A DNA stretch of 64,000 nt, from positions 1,166,180-1,230,179 of the forward strand of contig NC_013204.1 in the NCBI RefSeq assembly GCF_000024265.1. Direction: 5' to 3'. Below, in pieces: positions 7,652-16,546 of the stretch (position 1 is the stretch's first letter; the number at the start of each line of letters is the position of its first letter). A program made the position numbers and the translations under genes. Under the pieces are notes generated by a model that searched no databases, was not told where the DNA came from, and saw nothing but the letters and a program-made list of their open reading frames with translations. This DNA comes from Eggerthella lenta DSM 2243 (lineage in GTDB: Bacteria; Actinomycetota; Coriobacteriia; Coriobacteriales; Eggerthellaceae).

Positions 7652-9484
7652 TTATCTCTCGTGCTCGATCAGCTTCTTGGCGGCGATGTAGCCGGTGATC
7701 AGCGAGCTGCCAACGCCGCCGAAGTACGTGCCGCCGTTGCCGGCGAGGCAGCCGTAGTTGCCCTCGCCGTCCATGCCGCCCATGGTGGAGAAGCCCGCGT
7801 ACAGGCCGGGGATCGTCCTGCCGTTCTCGTCGGCAACCTGCAACAGATCGTTCACGCGCAGGCCGCACAGCGTCTTGCCGATCTGGCCACCCACGATGGC
7901 CGCGTAGTAGGGCGGCGTGTCGATGGGGCTCAGCCAGCTCGGGTCGTAGGGGAAGGCCAGCTCGTCGTCGAAGCCCTGCGCGCACAGGGCGTTGTAGTCC
8001 TCGACGGCCCGCTTGACCACGGCGGGATCGAGCAGCAGCATCTCGGCCAGCTCCTCGATGGTGTCGGCCTTCTTGACGGCGCCGCGCTCGACGGCCGCCT
8101 CCACCTCGCCGATCCAGTCGGCGGACACGAGCCCCTTGTTCTCGGGCAGCCGGTCGGGGTCGGCGAGCGGGATGCGGCACTTGTCCTTGACGCTGTCGGG
8201 GGTGACGCTCTTCTTGAATATCTCCTCGGGGAACTTCGCGTCGCAGATGTTGTACACGTGGTGCCCTACGGCCGACATCCAGGCGCTCGTGGTGGACAGG
8301 TCGCCCATGCCGCCTATCAGGCAGGTGTTGTACGTGTCGATCTGCACGTTCTGGGCGTGGTAGGGCTGGCGATGGCCGTACTTGTCGATGACGAGCCACG
8401 GGTTGTGGAACAGCTGGCGCTCGCCGTGCCAGAAGTAGTGCCAGAACTGGCCGTCCCCGCCGGCGATGCTCTCGTCGATGCCGCCTTCCCAGCAGCACCA
8501 CGAGTCGAAGCCGGAGAAGTCGGCGCCTACGCCCAGCCCCATGCGGAACACCTCTCCGGTGTGGAAGGGCATCGGGCCGCCCTGCACGGCGCCCTCGTAC
8601 GCGCTGGGGATGTACGCCCTGATGAGATCCTTGTTCATGCCGATGCCGCCCGCGGTGAGGATCAACCCCTTCCTCGCCTTGAGATAGTGCTCGGCGCCGT
8701 CTTCGTCGGTGGCGACGATGCCGGTCACGCGCTGCCCGTCGAACACGAACCGGGCCGCCGCCGTCTGCACACGGATGTCGGCCCCGCCCGCCTTCGCGCG
8801 CTTCTCGAGCGCGTTCATGAGGTTGTCCTGAGCCAGCACGTTGTAGAACGCGCCCCCGCCGCCCTCGCGGCTGGCGTCGTTCCATGCGGCGCCGGTGCAC
8901 ACGAGGTTGCAGCCCTCCGTCGACGTGATCCACTCGTCGGCCTCCACGTGGTTGTCGATGAGCGTGCGCAGCAGCTTCTCGTCGATGGAGTAGTTCGCGC
9001 TCGATTCCGCGTCGCGGATGGCCGCATCGTCGTCGCCGCGGTACACGCCTGGGAACCCGAGCGCGTTCTGGGCCTCGGTGCCGCCGAGGATGTCGACGTA
9101 GCCGGCCGCGTGGCGGCTCGCGCCTCCCACGGTGGCCTCCTTGTCGATGGCGATGACCTCGAGCCCCTGTTCGGCCAGATAGCCCGCTGCGGCCAGCCCT
9201 CCGCCGCCCAGGCCCACGACGATCACGTCGGCTTCGTCGTCGTAGCGCTCGGGCGCCTCGAAGGGGAGGATGGGCGCCGCGTCCGGCAGGTCGGCGCCGA
9301 TGATGCCGCGATCGAGCAGGCGCTGCGTGACCGCGGGAACGTCGCCCGTCGCGGCCGCCTCCTGCGCGCCGCCGCCGGACGGCGCGCATCCGGCGAGCGC
9401 CGCCCCGGTCGCCGCTGCGGCCCCGACGATGCCGACGCCTTTGAGGAAGCTCCTCCGTGAGAACGTGCGATCGGTTGTTTCCAT
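7652..9484 (-). CDS. Tat-exported FAD-dependent oxidoreductase (fumarate/urocanate reductase-like), lipoprotein
   Basis: 610-residue flavoprotein of the FAD_binding_2 (succinate dehydrogenase/fumarate reductase flavoprotein) superfamily. The N-terminus has a Tat motif SRRSFLK at residues 9-15, a hydrophobic stretch and a lipobox ending LAGC with Cys33, so it is predicted to be folded before export and lipid-anchored. The dinucleotide motif GLGGGG is at residues 91-96 and the C-terminal FAD segment is GLYAGFSTMGG. The NRLGGN motif, whose Arg binds the substrate carboxylate in fumarate and urocanate reductases, is absent (GNYGCLAGN instead). The substrate is unknown. It lies downstream of a TetR-family gene on the same strand. 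No haem or FMN domain is fused, so electrons must come from a separate donor. Confidence 0.85.
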   Translation of the reverse strand: METTDRTFSRRSFLKGVGIVGAAAATGAALAGCAPSGGGAQEAAATGDVPAVTQRLLDRGIIGADLPDAAPILPFEAPERYDDEADVIVVGLGGGGLAAAGYLAEQGLEVIAIDKEATVGGASRHAAGYVDILGGTEAQNALGFPGVYRGDDDAAIRDAESSANYSIDEKLLRTLIDNHVEADEWITSTEGCNLVCTGAAWNDASREGGGGAFYNVLAQDNLMNALEKRAKAGGADIRVQTAAARFVFDGQRVTGIVATDEDGAEHYLKARKGLILTAGGIGMNKDLIRAYIPSAYEGAVQGGPMPFHTGEVFRMGLGVGADFSGFDSWCCWEGGIDESIAGGDGQFWHYFWHGERQLFHNPWLVIDKYGHRQPYHAQNVQIDTYNTCLIGGMGDLSTTSAWMSAVGHHVYNICDAKFPEEIFKKSVTPDSVKDKCRIPLADPDRLPENKGLVSADWIGEVEAAVERGAVKKADTIEELAEMLLLDPAVVKRAVEDYNALCAQGFDDELAFPYDPSWLSPIDTPPYYAAIVGGQIGKTLCGLRVNDLLQVADENGRTIPGLYAGFSTMGGMDGEGNYGCLAGNGGTYFGGVGSSLITGYIAAKKLIEHER

Positions 9485-9642
9485 GATGCCCCTCCGTTTC
9501 CCTGGATTGGAATCCCCTCGGATTCTCGTTCCATGATCGGGCGGAGCGCGCGCATCCTCAAGAAACGAACGGGGCGCTCGTTTTCAACGTGGGACGGCGA
9601 AGGGGCGTCCGTCCCAGTAGGGGACGCGCGCGGCGGGGCGTT

Positions 9643-10287
9643 TCAGGCCTGCGTCTCCTCGGGCGCGTGCCTCAACATCGACACGACGAACCTGCTGAGG
9701 TCGAAATCGCCGTCGTCGGCGTGGTCGACGGGGTCGTCCAGCAGCTTGCGCAGCCGCGGAGGGTAGCAGCTGGCAAACAGCTCGGCCAGCTCGGCGGGCG
9801 ATTTGTCGATGGTGCCGCGAATCCAGTCCTCGGAAACGTCGAGGCCCGCCGCGGTCACCCATTCGATCTGGAACGCCAGCGCCTCGTCGACGCTCGTGCC
9901 GTGGCGCGTCTCCAGCGTCTCGCGGATGAGGGCGACCACGTGGCGGCGCTCCTCCTCGTCGCATACCAGCATCTCGGACGTTTTCTTCGCGGCGTTGAAC
10001 AAATCCTTGAACAGCGCGAATATCTCAAGCGTGATGGCGATGCCCTCCTGGCAGGTCAGCGAGCGCCCCATCTTGCCGACGCCCTCCTCGAGGGGGAACC
10101 GCAGGCACCAGGGGGCGATGTCGTACTTGCTGTGGAACGCGCGGTAGAAGCCGGAGCGCGACACGCCGGCCGTCTCGCAGATCTCGTCGACGGCGATCTC
10201 GTCCAAGCTCGTCTTCTTGCAGAGCTCGTTGGCGGTCGTCGCGATGAAGAACCGCTTCGCTATGATGGAGAACGTATCGTTGGGCAT
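9643..10287 (-). CDS. TetR/AcrR family transcriptional regulator
   Basis: 214-residue protein with an N-terminal TetR-type helix-turn-helix (residues about 6-50: AVDEICETAGVSRSGFYRAF, then HSKYDI) and a helical ligand/dimer domain. The SRSGFYRAFHSKYD segment is the typical recognition helix and following turn. It precedes the flavoprotein gene on the same strand by 158 bases and is head-to-tail with the exported amidohydrolase upstream, so it is a candidate local regulator of one or both. The ligand is not predictable. Confidence 0.85.
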   Translation of the reverse strand: MPNDTFSIIAKRFFIATTANELCKKTSLDEIAVDEICETAGVSRSGFYRAFHSKYDIAPWCLRFPLEEGVGKMGRSLTCQEGIAITLEIFALFKDLFNAAKKTSEMLVCDEEERRHVVALIRETLETRHGTSVDEALAFQIEWVTAAGLDVSEDWIRGTIDKSPAELAELFASCYPPRLRKLLDDPVDHADDGDFDLSRFVVSMLRHAPEETQA

Positions 10288-10398
10288 CGTCGCCTCCCCT
10301 TCGGCCGGGCGTCTGCCCGTAGTGTACCAGCTCGGGGCGTTGGATGCCCGGGGCGGGCCGGCGCGCGCGGCGCGGCTCCGCCCCGGGGGAGGGGTCTA

Positions 10399-12249
10399 CT
10401 AGCCTTCGAAGACGATGTTGCCGTTCGAGACGGTGCACACCACCTTCGTCTCGGAGATCTGCTTGGGGTCGATGTCGAGGATGTTCTGGTCGAGCACGAC
10501 GAAGTCGGCCTTCTTGCCCACTTCCACGGTGCCCACGACGTCCTCCATGAAGTTCTCGTACGCCACGTTCTTCGTGTACATCTCGAGCATCTGGTAGGCG
10601 GTCAGCCCCTGCTCGGGCCAGCGGTAGAAGTCCTCGTCCTCCTCGCCGGGGAAGGGGCTGTTGCGCGTGATGCCCACCTCGATCTCGAGCAGCGGGTCGT
10701 AGGCGGTCACGGCGCCGTCGCTGCCGCCGCTGAGGATGCAGCCGGCCTCGAGCATGTCCTTGGCCGGGTACATGGCGAAGGCGCGCTCCTTACCGACGAA
10801 CGCGGTTTCAAGTTGACACAGCGGATCGTTGTACATCCAGAGGAACTGCAGGTCGCTGACCACTTCGAGATCGGCGCAGCGCTTGATGTCCTCGGGCGTG
10901 ATGGCGCACACGTGCACCATCGTGTGGCGCGCGTCGTGCTTGCCGTTGGCCGCCTCGGCGCGCTCGTAGGCGTCGAGCGAGGTGCGCACCGCGCCGTCGC
11001 CGATGGCGTGGATGTGCGCCTGGTAGCCGTGTTTGTCGAGGTCGGCCACCACCTGGTCGAGCTCTTCGACCGACCAGTCGCTCGTGGCGGTCCAGCCCTC
11101 GCCCTTGCCGGCGGCCGGCAGGTACGGCTCCAGCATGACGGCCGTCGCGCCCTCGGTCACACCGTCGTAGACGATCTTCACCGTGCCGGTCTGGAACATC
11201 TCGGAGTCGTAGGCGGCCACGACGTCGAGCTTCTCCTTGATGCCCTCGTAGCCCATGCCCGGCTGCCCCCACACGAGGAAGCGCTGGCGCAGGTGCAGGT
11301 CGCCCCGCGCGTCCATGTCGTGAAGCGCCTCGGCGTGGATGAGCTCGACGCCCGACAGGTTGATGTTCGTGAGGCCCGTGATGCCCAGCGAATGGCAGTA
11401 CTCCTGGAACGCCTCGTAGGCTTTCGCCATGTTCTCGGTGGAGTAGGGCACCTCGATCTTCGACGCCACGAGGTTCTTCGCCGCGTCGGTAAGCAGGCCG
11501 CTCGGCTCGCCTGCGGCGTTGCGCACGATGGAGCCGCCGTCGGGGTCGGGCGTGTCGGCCGTGATGCCGGCGATCTCGAGCGCCTTGCTGTTCACCCAGT
11601 AGGAGTGGTGCGACACGTCGCGGATCATGACGGGCTTGTCGGCGCAGATGGCGTCGAGATCCTCCTTCTGCGGGCCCGGGTTCGAGCCGTCGGGCTGCAG
11701 GTAGGCGTTCTGCATGAAGGGGCCGCCGTAGTACGCCTCGTCGTCGGGGTGCGCCTCGACGAACTCCCGGATGATGCGGAGGTACTCGTCGTTGTCGACG
11801 GTGCCGTCGGGGATGGAGATCTGGAACATCTGCTCGTAGTACGGCTGGGGCCCGTGCAGGTGGCCGTCCATGAAGCCGGGGCAGAGGAACCGGCCCTCGA
11901 GGTCGACCACCTTCGTGGAGTCGCCCACGTACGCCTCGACGCCGGCGGTGTCGCCCACGTACACGATGGATCCTTCGCGCACGGCCACCGCCTCGGCCGC
12001 ATCGCCTTCGCGCACGAGCGTCTGCACGTGCCCGTTCTTGAACACGAGGTCGGCAGCATCCCCGGCCGCCTGCGCCGTCGCGCCGTCCTGCCCCGGCGCG
12101 CTGCAGCCCAGCGGGCCGCCCAGCAGCGCCCCGGCTGCCAGCACGGTCGCGCCCGCCACGAACGTGCGGCGCGTGAGAGGCGCTCCTGCGACCCGGGCGC
12201 CTCCGCGTCCTCGTCCGCGCCCCGTCTTCTGGTTCTCGCTGTGATTCAT
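10399..12249 (-). CDS. Exported YtcJ-like amidohydrolase (Tat, lipobox)
   Basis: 616-residue metal-dependent hydrolase of the Amidohydro_3 (YtcJ) group. The N-terminus has TRRTFVAG (residues 26-33), a hydrophobic run and LGC with Cys49, predicting Tat export and possible lipid anchoring. The metal-binding HxH is in GFMDGHLHG (His130, His132); later His residues occur in HIHAIGDGA and HTMVHVCAI, and the C-terminal Asp in SGGSDGAVT. Start 12249 is preceded by GGAAGGGA; an upstream in-frame start would add a 38-residue arginine-rich tail without a ribosome site. It is divergent from the LuxR-type gene at 12527, its likely regulator. Substrate unknown; YtcJ relatives hydrolyse amide or cyclic C-N bonds. 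Confidence 0.83.
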   Translation of the reverse strand: MNHSENQKTGRGRGRGGARVAGAPLTRRTFVAGATVLAAGALLGGPLGCSAPGQDGATAQAAGDAADLVFKNGHVQTLVREGDAAEAVAVREGSIVYVGDTAGVEAYVGDSTKVVDLEGRFLCPGFMDGHLHGPQPYYEQMFQISIPDGTVDNDEYLRIIREFVEAHPDDEAYYGGPFMQNAYLQPDGSNPGPQKEDLDAICADKPVMIRDVSHHSYWVNSKALEIAGITADTPDPDGGSIVRNAAGEPSGLLTDAAKNLVASKIEVPYSTENMAKAYEAFQEYCHSLGITGLTNINLSGVELIHAEALHDMDARGDLHLRQRFLVWGQPGMGYEGIKEKLDVVAAYDSEMFQTGTVKIVYDGVTEGATAVMLEPYLPAAGKGEGWTATSDWSVEELDQVVADLDKHGYQAHIHAIGDGAVRTSLDAYERAEAANGKHDARHTMVHVCAITPEDIKRCADLEVVSDLQFLWMYNDPLCQLETAFVGKERAFAMYPAKDMLEAGCILSGGSDGAVTAYDPLLEIEVGITRNSPFPGEEDEDFYRWPEQGLTAYQMLEMYTKNVAYENFMEDVVGTVEVGKKADFVVLDQNILDIDPKQISETKVVCTVSNGNIVFEG

Positions 12250-12398
12250 CGCGATCCCTTCCTTCCCTGGTTTCCCGGTTCGATGGTTCCCTGGTGCGGC
12301 GCGCCGGCTCCCTCGCGCGGCGTCGCCTCGCCCGACCTTACGGCCCCGCGGCGCGGCGGGCAATCAACGCCAAGATCGATACGGGGCGAAACCGGGGT

Positions 12399-12414
12399 GG
12401 ATATTTCTCTATCC
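12399..12414. promoter_or_regulatory. Inverted repeat in divergent promoter region
   Basis: GGATA-N6-TATCC with further G and C tracts outside (CGGGGT before, CCCG after). It lies between the amidohydrolase and LuxR starts. Candidate operator; see the finding on G-tract dyads. Confidence 0.4.
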
Positions 12415-12491
12415 CCGTGCGTAGGCGCAGGTGAGCGCCGCGTCTTACCGATGCCGCTGAGGGGAGCGCACACCGGCGGCCCAACGGCGCA

Positions 12492-12500
12492 TGGTATAAT
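12492..12500 (+). promoter_or_regulatory. Extended -10 promoter of LuxR-type gene
   Basis: TGGTATAAT with a perfect TATAAT at 12495-12500, 27 bases before the GTG start. No clear -35 element is visible. Confidence 0.6.
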
Positions 12501-12526
12501 CGGCGGCGGAGGGGAAAGGCGGTGTA

Positions 12527-13468
12527 GTGGTCTACCTACTGTTTTTCTACGATATGGCGATGACGATGGCGAACACGGCTCTCTGCGTCGCGTTCGCCGT
12601 TCTGTTCGTGCGGCGCAAGAACGCCCTTCATCTGTGGCTCGCCGTCCTGTTCGGCTTGAGCACGGCCGACATCATGCTCATGTACCTGTTCGACTTCGTG
12701 CCCGAGTTCCAGTCGGTGTTCAGCGCCGCTCCCGGGGCGTCTCCGTTCGTCTACGGGTACCTCCATCTCGGCATCCTGCTGACGTTCCGGTTCATCGCGG
12801 GGTTCATCTTCGACCGGCCGCCGGCGCTGCGCGAAGGGGCGCTGTGGATCCTGTGCTGCACGTACCTGGCGGTGGCGGGCTCGCTAGCGGAGGCGACGGT
12901 GGAGGAGTTCGCCGAGAACCTGTGCATCGGCGTGCTGCAGCTCTACATCATGGGCATCGGCGTGAAGGGGCTGCGCGACGGCCGCGGCGCGAACGGGGTG
13001 CTCGGCGCGCGGGCGGTCGCGGCGCTGGTCGCGTCGTTCGCGTTCTGCTCGGTGGGCTATCTTGCCTGGTCGATCGGGTCGTTCGCGGCGGGGTGGGGAA
13101 GCCCGCGCAACGTGTTCGTGGAGCTGTCGGGCGGCGTCAACCTCGTGTTCGCCTGCCTCTACCTGCAGGCGTACGTCCGCAAGCGCCGCGAGGCGTCGGC
13201 CCCGACGGCGGTGCCCTTCGTCGCGAAGCGCTACGACCTCACCAAGCGCGAGGAGGAGATGCTGGAAATGCTCGCCGACGGTATGAGCAACCAGCAGATC
13301 AGCTCGCAGGCGTTCATCTCGGTGGGCACGGTGAAGACGCACGCGCACAACATCTACGCGAAGCTCGGCATCAAGGGCCGCGCCGATCTGGCCGAGTTCC
13401 TCGAGCGCGAGCTGACCGACTCCCTCGACCATCGCGTCGACGCGCGTTCCGCGCGAACGGGCGGGTAA
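12527..13468 (+). CDS. Membrane-bound LuxR-family transcriptional regulator (about 7 TM)
   Basis: 313-residue protein: about 220 residues with roughly seven hydrophobic segments, then a C-terminal LuxR/FixJ-type helix-turn-helix (LTKREEEMLEMLADGMSN onward, residues about 235-295), with the canonical SVGTVKTHAHNIYAKLGIKGR recognition region. Start is GTG at 12527 with GGAGGGGAAAG well spaced. It is shorter than the 12-TM LuxR proteins elsewhere in the window and so forms a different subtype. It is divergent from the exported amidohydrolase, which suggests that it senses that enzyme's substrate or product at the membrane. This is inference from position. Confidence 0.85.
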   Translation: MVYLLFFYDMAMTMANTALCVAFAVLFVRRKNALHLWLAVLFGLSTADIMLMYLFDFVPEFQSVFSAAPGASPFVYGYLHLGILLTFRFIAGFIFDRPPALREGALWILCCTYLAVAGSLAEATVEEFAENLCIGVLQLYIMGIGVKGLRDGRGANGVLGARAVAALVASFAFCSVGYLAWSIGSFAAGWGSPRNVFVELSGGVNLVFACLYLQAYVRKRREASAPTAVPFVAKRYDLTKREEEMLEMLADGMSNQQISSQAFISVGTVKTHAHNIYAKLGIKGRADLAEFLERELTDSLDHRVDARSARTGG

Positions 13469-13526
13469 CGGCCTCTGACGAGGCTGTGAAAAAGCGCGCC
13501 TTCCAAGGGTTGACTCCCGGGCTTTG

Positions 13527-13535
13527 TGCTAGGAT
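13527..13535 (+). promoter_or_regulatory. Promoter of ruvCAB
   Basis: Extended -10 TGCTAGGAT (TAGGAT at 13530-13535) with TTGACT at 13510-13515. The 14-base spacer is short, so the extended -10 probably dominates. Confidence 0.5.
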
Positions 13536-13608
13536 GTCAACGAACAAACGTTTGCAACCGAAACGCGCCCGCCGCGGACGCGGCGAGCGCGACGACGAGA
13601 AGGAATCG

Positions 13609-14187
13609 ATGGCACGCACCGAACGAACCATCCTAGGGATCGACCCCGGTCTGGCCAACACGGGCTGGGGCATCGTGGAGCAGCGCGGGCCGCGCCTCGC
13701 GTGCACGGCGTACGGCTGCGTGTCCACGGCGAAGGATCTGCCGCTGGCCCAGCGCCTGCGGAAGATACACGAGCAGATGGCCGCGGTGATCGCGCGGTTC
13801 GAGCCGGCGTGCGTGGGCATCGAGACGGTGTGGTTCGGCGTGAACGTGCAGAGCGCGTTCGCCACGGGGCAGGCGCGCGGCGCCGCGCTCGTGGCGTGCG
13901 CCGAGCGCGACCTCGAGGTGCTGGAGTTTTCGCCCAGCCAGATCAAGCTGGCGGTGGTGGGCACGGGCTCGGCCGAGAAGGACCAGGTGCAGTACATGGT
14001 GCGCCAGCTGCTTGCGCTCGAGGACATCCCGCGCCCCGACCACGCCGCCGACGCGCTGGCGGCCGCCATCTGCTATACCACCCACGAGGGCTTCGCGCGC
14101 CGCACGGGCGCGGCGTGCGCGGCCTACGACGTTCCCGATCGCGGCGTTCCCGCGTGCGATGCTTCCGCTGGAAAGGACAGGCTATGA
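13609..14187 (+). CDS. ruvC: Holliday junction endonuclease RuvC
   Basis: Resolvase that nicks Holliday junctions moved by RuvAB. The 192-residue protein starts MARTERTILGIDPGLANTGW, with the first catalytic Asp in GIDPG and further acidic residues in GIETVWFG and in DHAADALAAA, which match the RuvC active-site set. The ATG at 13609 follows GAGAAGGA. Its stop overlaps the ruvA start (ATGA), so translation is coupled. The C-terminal tail of about 20 residues beyond the conserved fold (RTGAACAAYDV...) is longer than in many RuvC proteins and looks unstructured. Confidence 0.94.
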   Translation: MARTERTILGIDPGLANTGWGIVEQRGPRLACTAYGCVSTAKDLPLAQRLRKIHEQMAAVIARFEPACVGIETVWFGVNVQSAFATGQARGAALVACAERDLEVLEFSPSQIKLAVVGTGSAEKDQVQYMVRQLLALEDIPRPDHAADALAAAICYTTHEGFARRTGAACAAYDVPDRGVPACDASAGKDRL

Positions 14188-14777
14188 TCGCGTTTCTCAA
14201 AGGGGTGCTGGCCGCGAAGACCGCCACGACCGCCTACATCGAGGTGAACGGCATCGGCTACGCCGTGGGCATGTCCCAGGCCGGCCTGTCGAAGCTGCCC
14301 GAGGCGGGCGCCGCCGTGGAGGTGCACACGTTCCTCCAGGTGCGCGACGACGGCCTCGCGCTGTTCGGCTTCCTCACGCTGGAAGAGAAAGCGCTGTTCG
14401 AGCGGCTTATCGGCGTGGGCGGTGTGGGGCCGAAGGTGGCGCTCGCCGCGCTGTCGGCGTTCTCGCCCGCGGGCCTCGTGGCCGCCGTGCAGGCGCAGGA
14501 CGTGGCCGCGGTGCAGCGCATCCCCGGCGTGGGCAAGAAGACGGCGTCGCGCATCATCCTCGAGCTGAAGGGCTCGTTCGACGAGGGCCTTGCGGGCCTG
14601 TTCGATGAGGCGGCGCCCGTGGTCGCGTCGGCGGCGAACCTCGCGGGCACGCGGGAGGCGCTGCTGTCGATGGGCTTCACGTCCGAGGAGGCCGACGTCG
14701 CGCTCAAGGGCGCTCCCGAGGGCGCGGCCGAAAGCGTGCTGCTACAATATGCGCTGAAGCGACTGGGAACGAACTAG
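14184..14777 (+). CDS. ruvA: Holliday junction helicase subunit RuvA
   Basis: Tetrameric junction-binding subunit that loads RuvB. The 197-residue protein has an N-terminal OB-fold (MIAFLKGVLAAKTATTAYIE), two helix-hairpin-helix motifs (LIGVGGVGPKVA and IPGVGKKTASRI) and a C-terminal domain III (LLSMGFTSEEADVAL) that contacts RuvB. Length is normal. It overlaps ruvC by four bases (ATGA) and lies 47 bases before ruvB. Confidence 0.95.
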   Translation: MIAFLKGVLAAKTATTAYIEVNGIGYAVGMSQAGLSKLPEAGAAVEVHTFLQVRDDGLALFGFLTLEEKALFERLIGVGGVGPKVALAALSAFSPAGLVAAVQAQDVAAVQRIPGVGKKTASRIILELKGSFDEGLAGLFDEAAPVVASAANLAGTREALLSMGFTSEEADVALKGAPEGAAESVLLQYALKRLGTN

Positions 14778-14824
14778 GCGAAGCCGGGCGGCGCCGCGCG
14801 CGCCGTCGGGACGGATAGGCGGCT

Positions 14825-15913
14825 ATGGCTGACAACGGCATTGAAATAGAAGGGCTCGTGTTCGAGGCGGACGCGGGGGCGGGGCGCGGCGACGCGCCGC
14901 CGGCCGACGCGCGCTCGCGCGCGGTGACGCCCACGCTCACCGAGGACGACCTCGCGCTCGACCGCAGCCTGCGCCCCAAGCGCCTGGGCGACTACCTGGG
15001 CCAGACGAAGATCAAGGAATCGCTCGCCATCCTCATCGAGGCGGCGCAGGCGCGCGGCGACGTGGTGGACCACATCCTGTTCTCGGGCCCCCCGGGCCTC
15101 GGCAAGACCACGCTCGCGGCCGTCGTGGCCAACGAGCTGGACGCGAACCTCAAGACGACGAGCGGCCCCGCCATCGAGCGCACGGGCGACCTCGCGGCCA
15201 TCCTCACGAACCTCGAAGAGGGCGACGTGCTGTTCATCGACGAGATCCACCGCTTGAACCGCATGGTGGAGGAGGTGCTCTACCCCGCGCTCGAGGACTT
15301 CGCCCTCGACATCGTGGTGGGGAAGGGGCCGGCGGCGCGTTCCATCCGCCTTGACCTGCCGCGCTTCACGCTCGTCGGCGCCACGACGCGCACCGGCCTG
15401 CTGACGGGCCCTTTGCGCGACCGCTTCGGCATCGCGTTCCGCTTGCAGTACTACTCGCCCGAGGAGCTGGCCTCCATCGTGCGCCGCTCGGCGTCCATTC
15501 TGGACGTCGCTATCGAGGAGGACGGCGCGCTCGAGATCGCGCGCCGCAGCCGCGGCACGCCGCGCTTGGCGAACCGGCTGCTCAAGCGCGTGCGCGACTG
15601 GGCGCAAGTGCGCGGCGACGGCGTCATCGACGAGGACGTGGCCGCGCAGGCGCTCAGCTTCTTTGAGGTGGACGCGCTCGGCTTGGACGCGGTGGACAAC
15701 CGCATCCTCGAGCTGCTGGCCGTGCAGTTCGGCGGCCGGCCCGTGGGCCTGACCACGCTCGCATCGGCGCTGTCGGAGGACACCGACACGCTCGAGGACG
15801 TGTACGAGCCCTACCTCATGCAGCAGGGCCTGCTCGTGCGTACGCCGAAGGGCCGCATCTGCACCGAGCGGGCCTACGACCACCTGGGAATCAAGGTTCC
15901 GTCATCCTCGTAA
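14825..15913 (+). CDS. ruvB: Holliday junction branch-migration ATPase RuvB
   Basis: AAA+ motor of branch migration. The 362-residue protein has Walker [12 protein letters not shown], Walker [12 protein letters not shown], sensor 1 GATTRTG, an arginine-finger region (GPLRDRFG) and a C-terminal winged helix ([17 protein letters not shown]). About 35 residues precede the conserved core; they are acidic/Ala-rich and slightly longer than in E. coli. The ATG at 14825 has only a weak GGATAGGCGG upstream, so translation may rely on coupling to ruvA. Confidence 0.95.
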   Translation: MADNGIEIEGLVFEADAGAGRGDAPPADARSRAVTPTLTEDDLALDRSLRPKRLGDYLGQTKIKESLAILIEAAQARGDVVDHILFSGPPGLGKTTLAAVVANELDANLKTTSGPAIERTGDLAAILTNLEEGDVLFIDEIHRLNRMVEEVLYPALEDFALDIVVGKGPAARSIRLDLPRFTLVGATTRTGLLTGPLRDRFGIAFRLQYYSPEELASIVRRSASILDVAIEEDGALEIARRSRGTPRLANRLLKRVRDWAQVRGDGVIDEDVAAQALSFFEVDALGLDAVDNRILELLAVQFGGRPVGLTTLASALSEDTDTLEDVYEPYLMQQGLLVRTPKGRICTERAYDHLGIKVPSSS

Positions 15914-15956
15914 CCTCGCGTGCCCGGGTTCGCCCGGGCCTTTGAAAGGAGCTCGC

Positions 15957-16457
15957 ATGCTCGAACAGGATTACCTCATGCGCATCCTGCTGCAGTTCGC
16001 GGAAGCCATCCGCCGCAGCTGGTCGCGGGCGGTGGAGGATCGCGACCCGCGCGACGCCGCCAACATGCTGGAGCGCGCCGTGGGCGACGCCACCGACATC
16101 GACGGCGCCACGCTGCTGTCGCTGTCGCCGGAGTCCATCGCGAGCGTCATGCAGGTGTCGGGCGTCGACCCGCGCGTGTCCGAGTACATCGCGCGCAGCC
16201 TGCTGCTGGCTTCGGGCTACCTGAGCGAGGCCGGCGAGCACGAGCTGTCCGCCCTGCGCGCCGAGCAGGCGCGCGCCTTGGCCGACGCCTACGACCTCGA
16301 CCTGCCCGACACGCCCGAGGAGCTGGCGTTGCTGCTGGACGAGGCCGACGCCGAGCTGGCGCAGGAGGCCGATTCCACCATGGACGTGCTGGGGTACGGC
16401 ACCGAGCCCATCATCCCGTCGGCCGTGATAGAAACGCCCCTCGACGCCGACCGGTAG
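15957..16457 (+). CDS. Small acidic helical protein, DUF6483-like
   Basis: 166-residue acidic protein of unknown function. The N-terminus MLEQDYLMRILLQFAEAIRR resembles the opening of the DUF6483 family (hypothetical proteins starting with an EQDYIMR-like motif), recognised from memory and not by search. The rest is predicted helical with alternating short helices, like a TPR-type protein, and ends in an acidic linker. Start 15957 follows AAAGGAG; an ATG five codons upstream lacks a ribosome site. It lies 43 bases after ruvB on the same strand and may be co-transcribed. Confidence 0.7.
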   Translation: MLEQDYLMRILLQFAEAIRRSWSRAVEDRDPRDAANMLERAVGDATDIDGATLLSLSPESIASVMQVSGVDPRVSEYIARSLLLASGYLSEAGEHELSALRAEQARALADAYDLDLPDTPEELALLLDEADAELAQEADSTMDVLGYGTEPIIPSAVIETPLDADR

Positions 16458-16546
16458 GTTCTCCGCTCGGCGTCGCGCTGCTCGGTGTACGAGCGCGGCA
16501 TGATGCGGTATCGTTGGACGGAAGTTTACCAGGGGAGGATGCTTCG

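Noticed and set aside
9589-13608. Plus-strand open frame running into ruvC
   Set aside because: The real ruvC begins at 13609 with a ribosome site and the RuvC N-terminal motif. The upstream extension is antisense to the TetR and amidohydrolase genes and out of frame with the LuxR-type gene.
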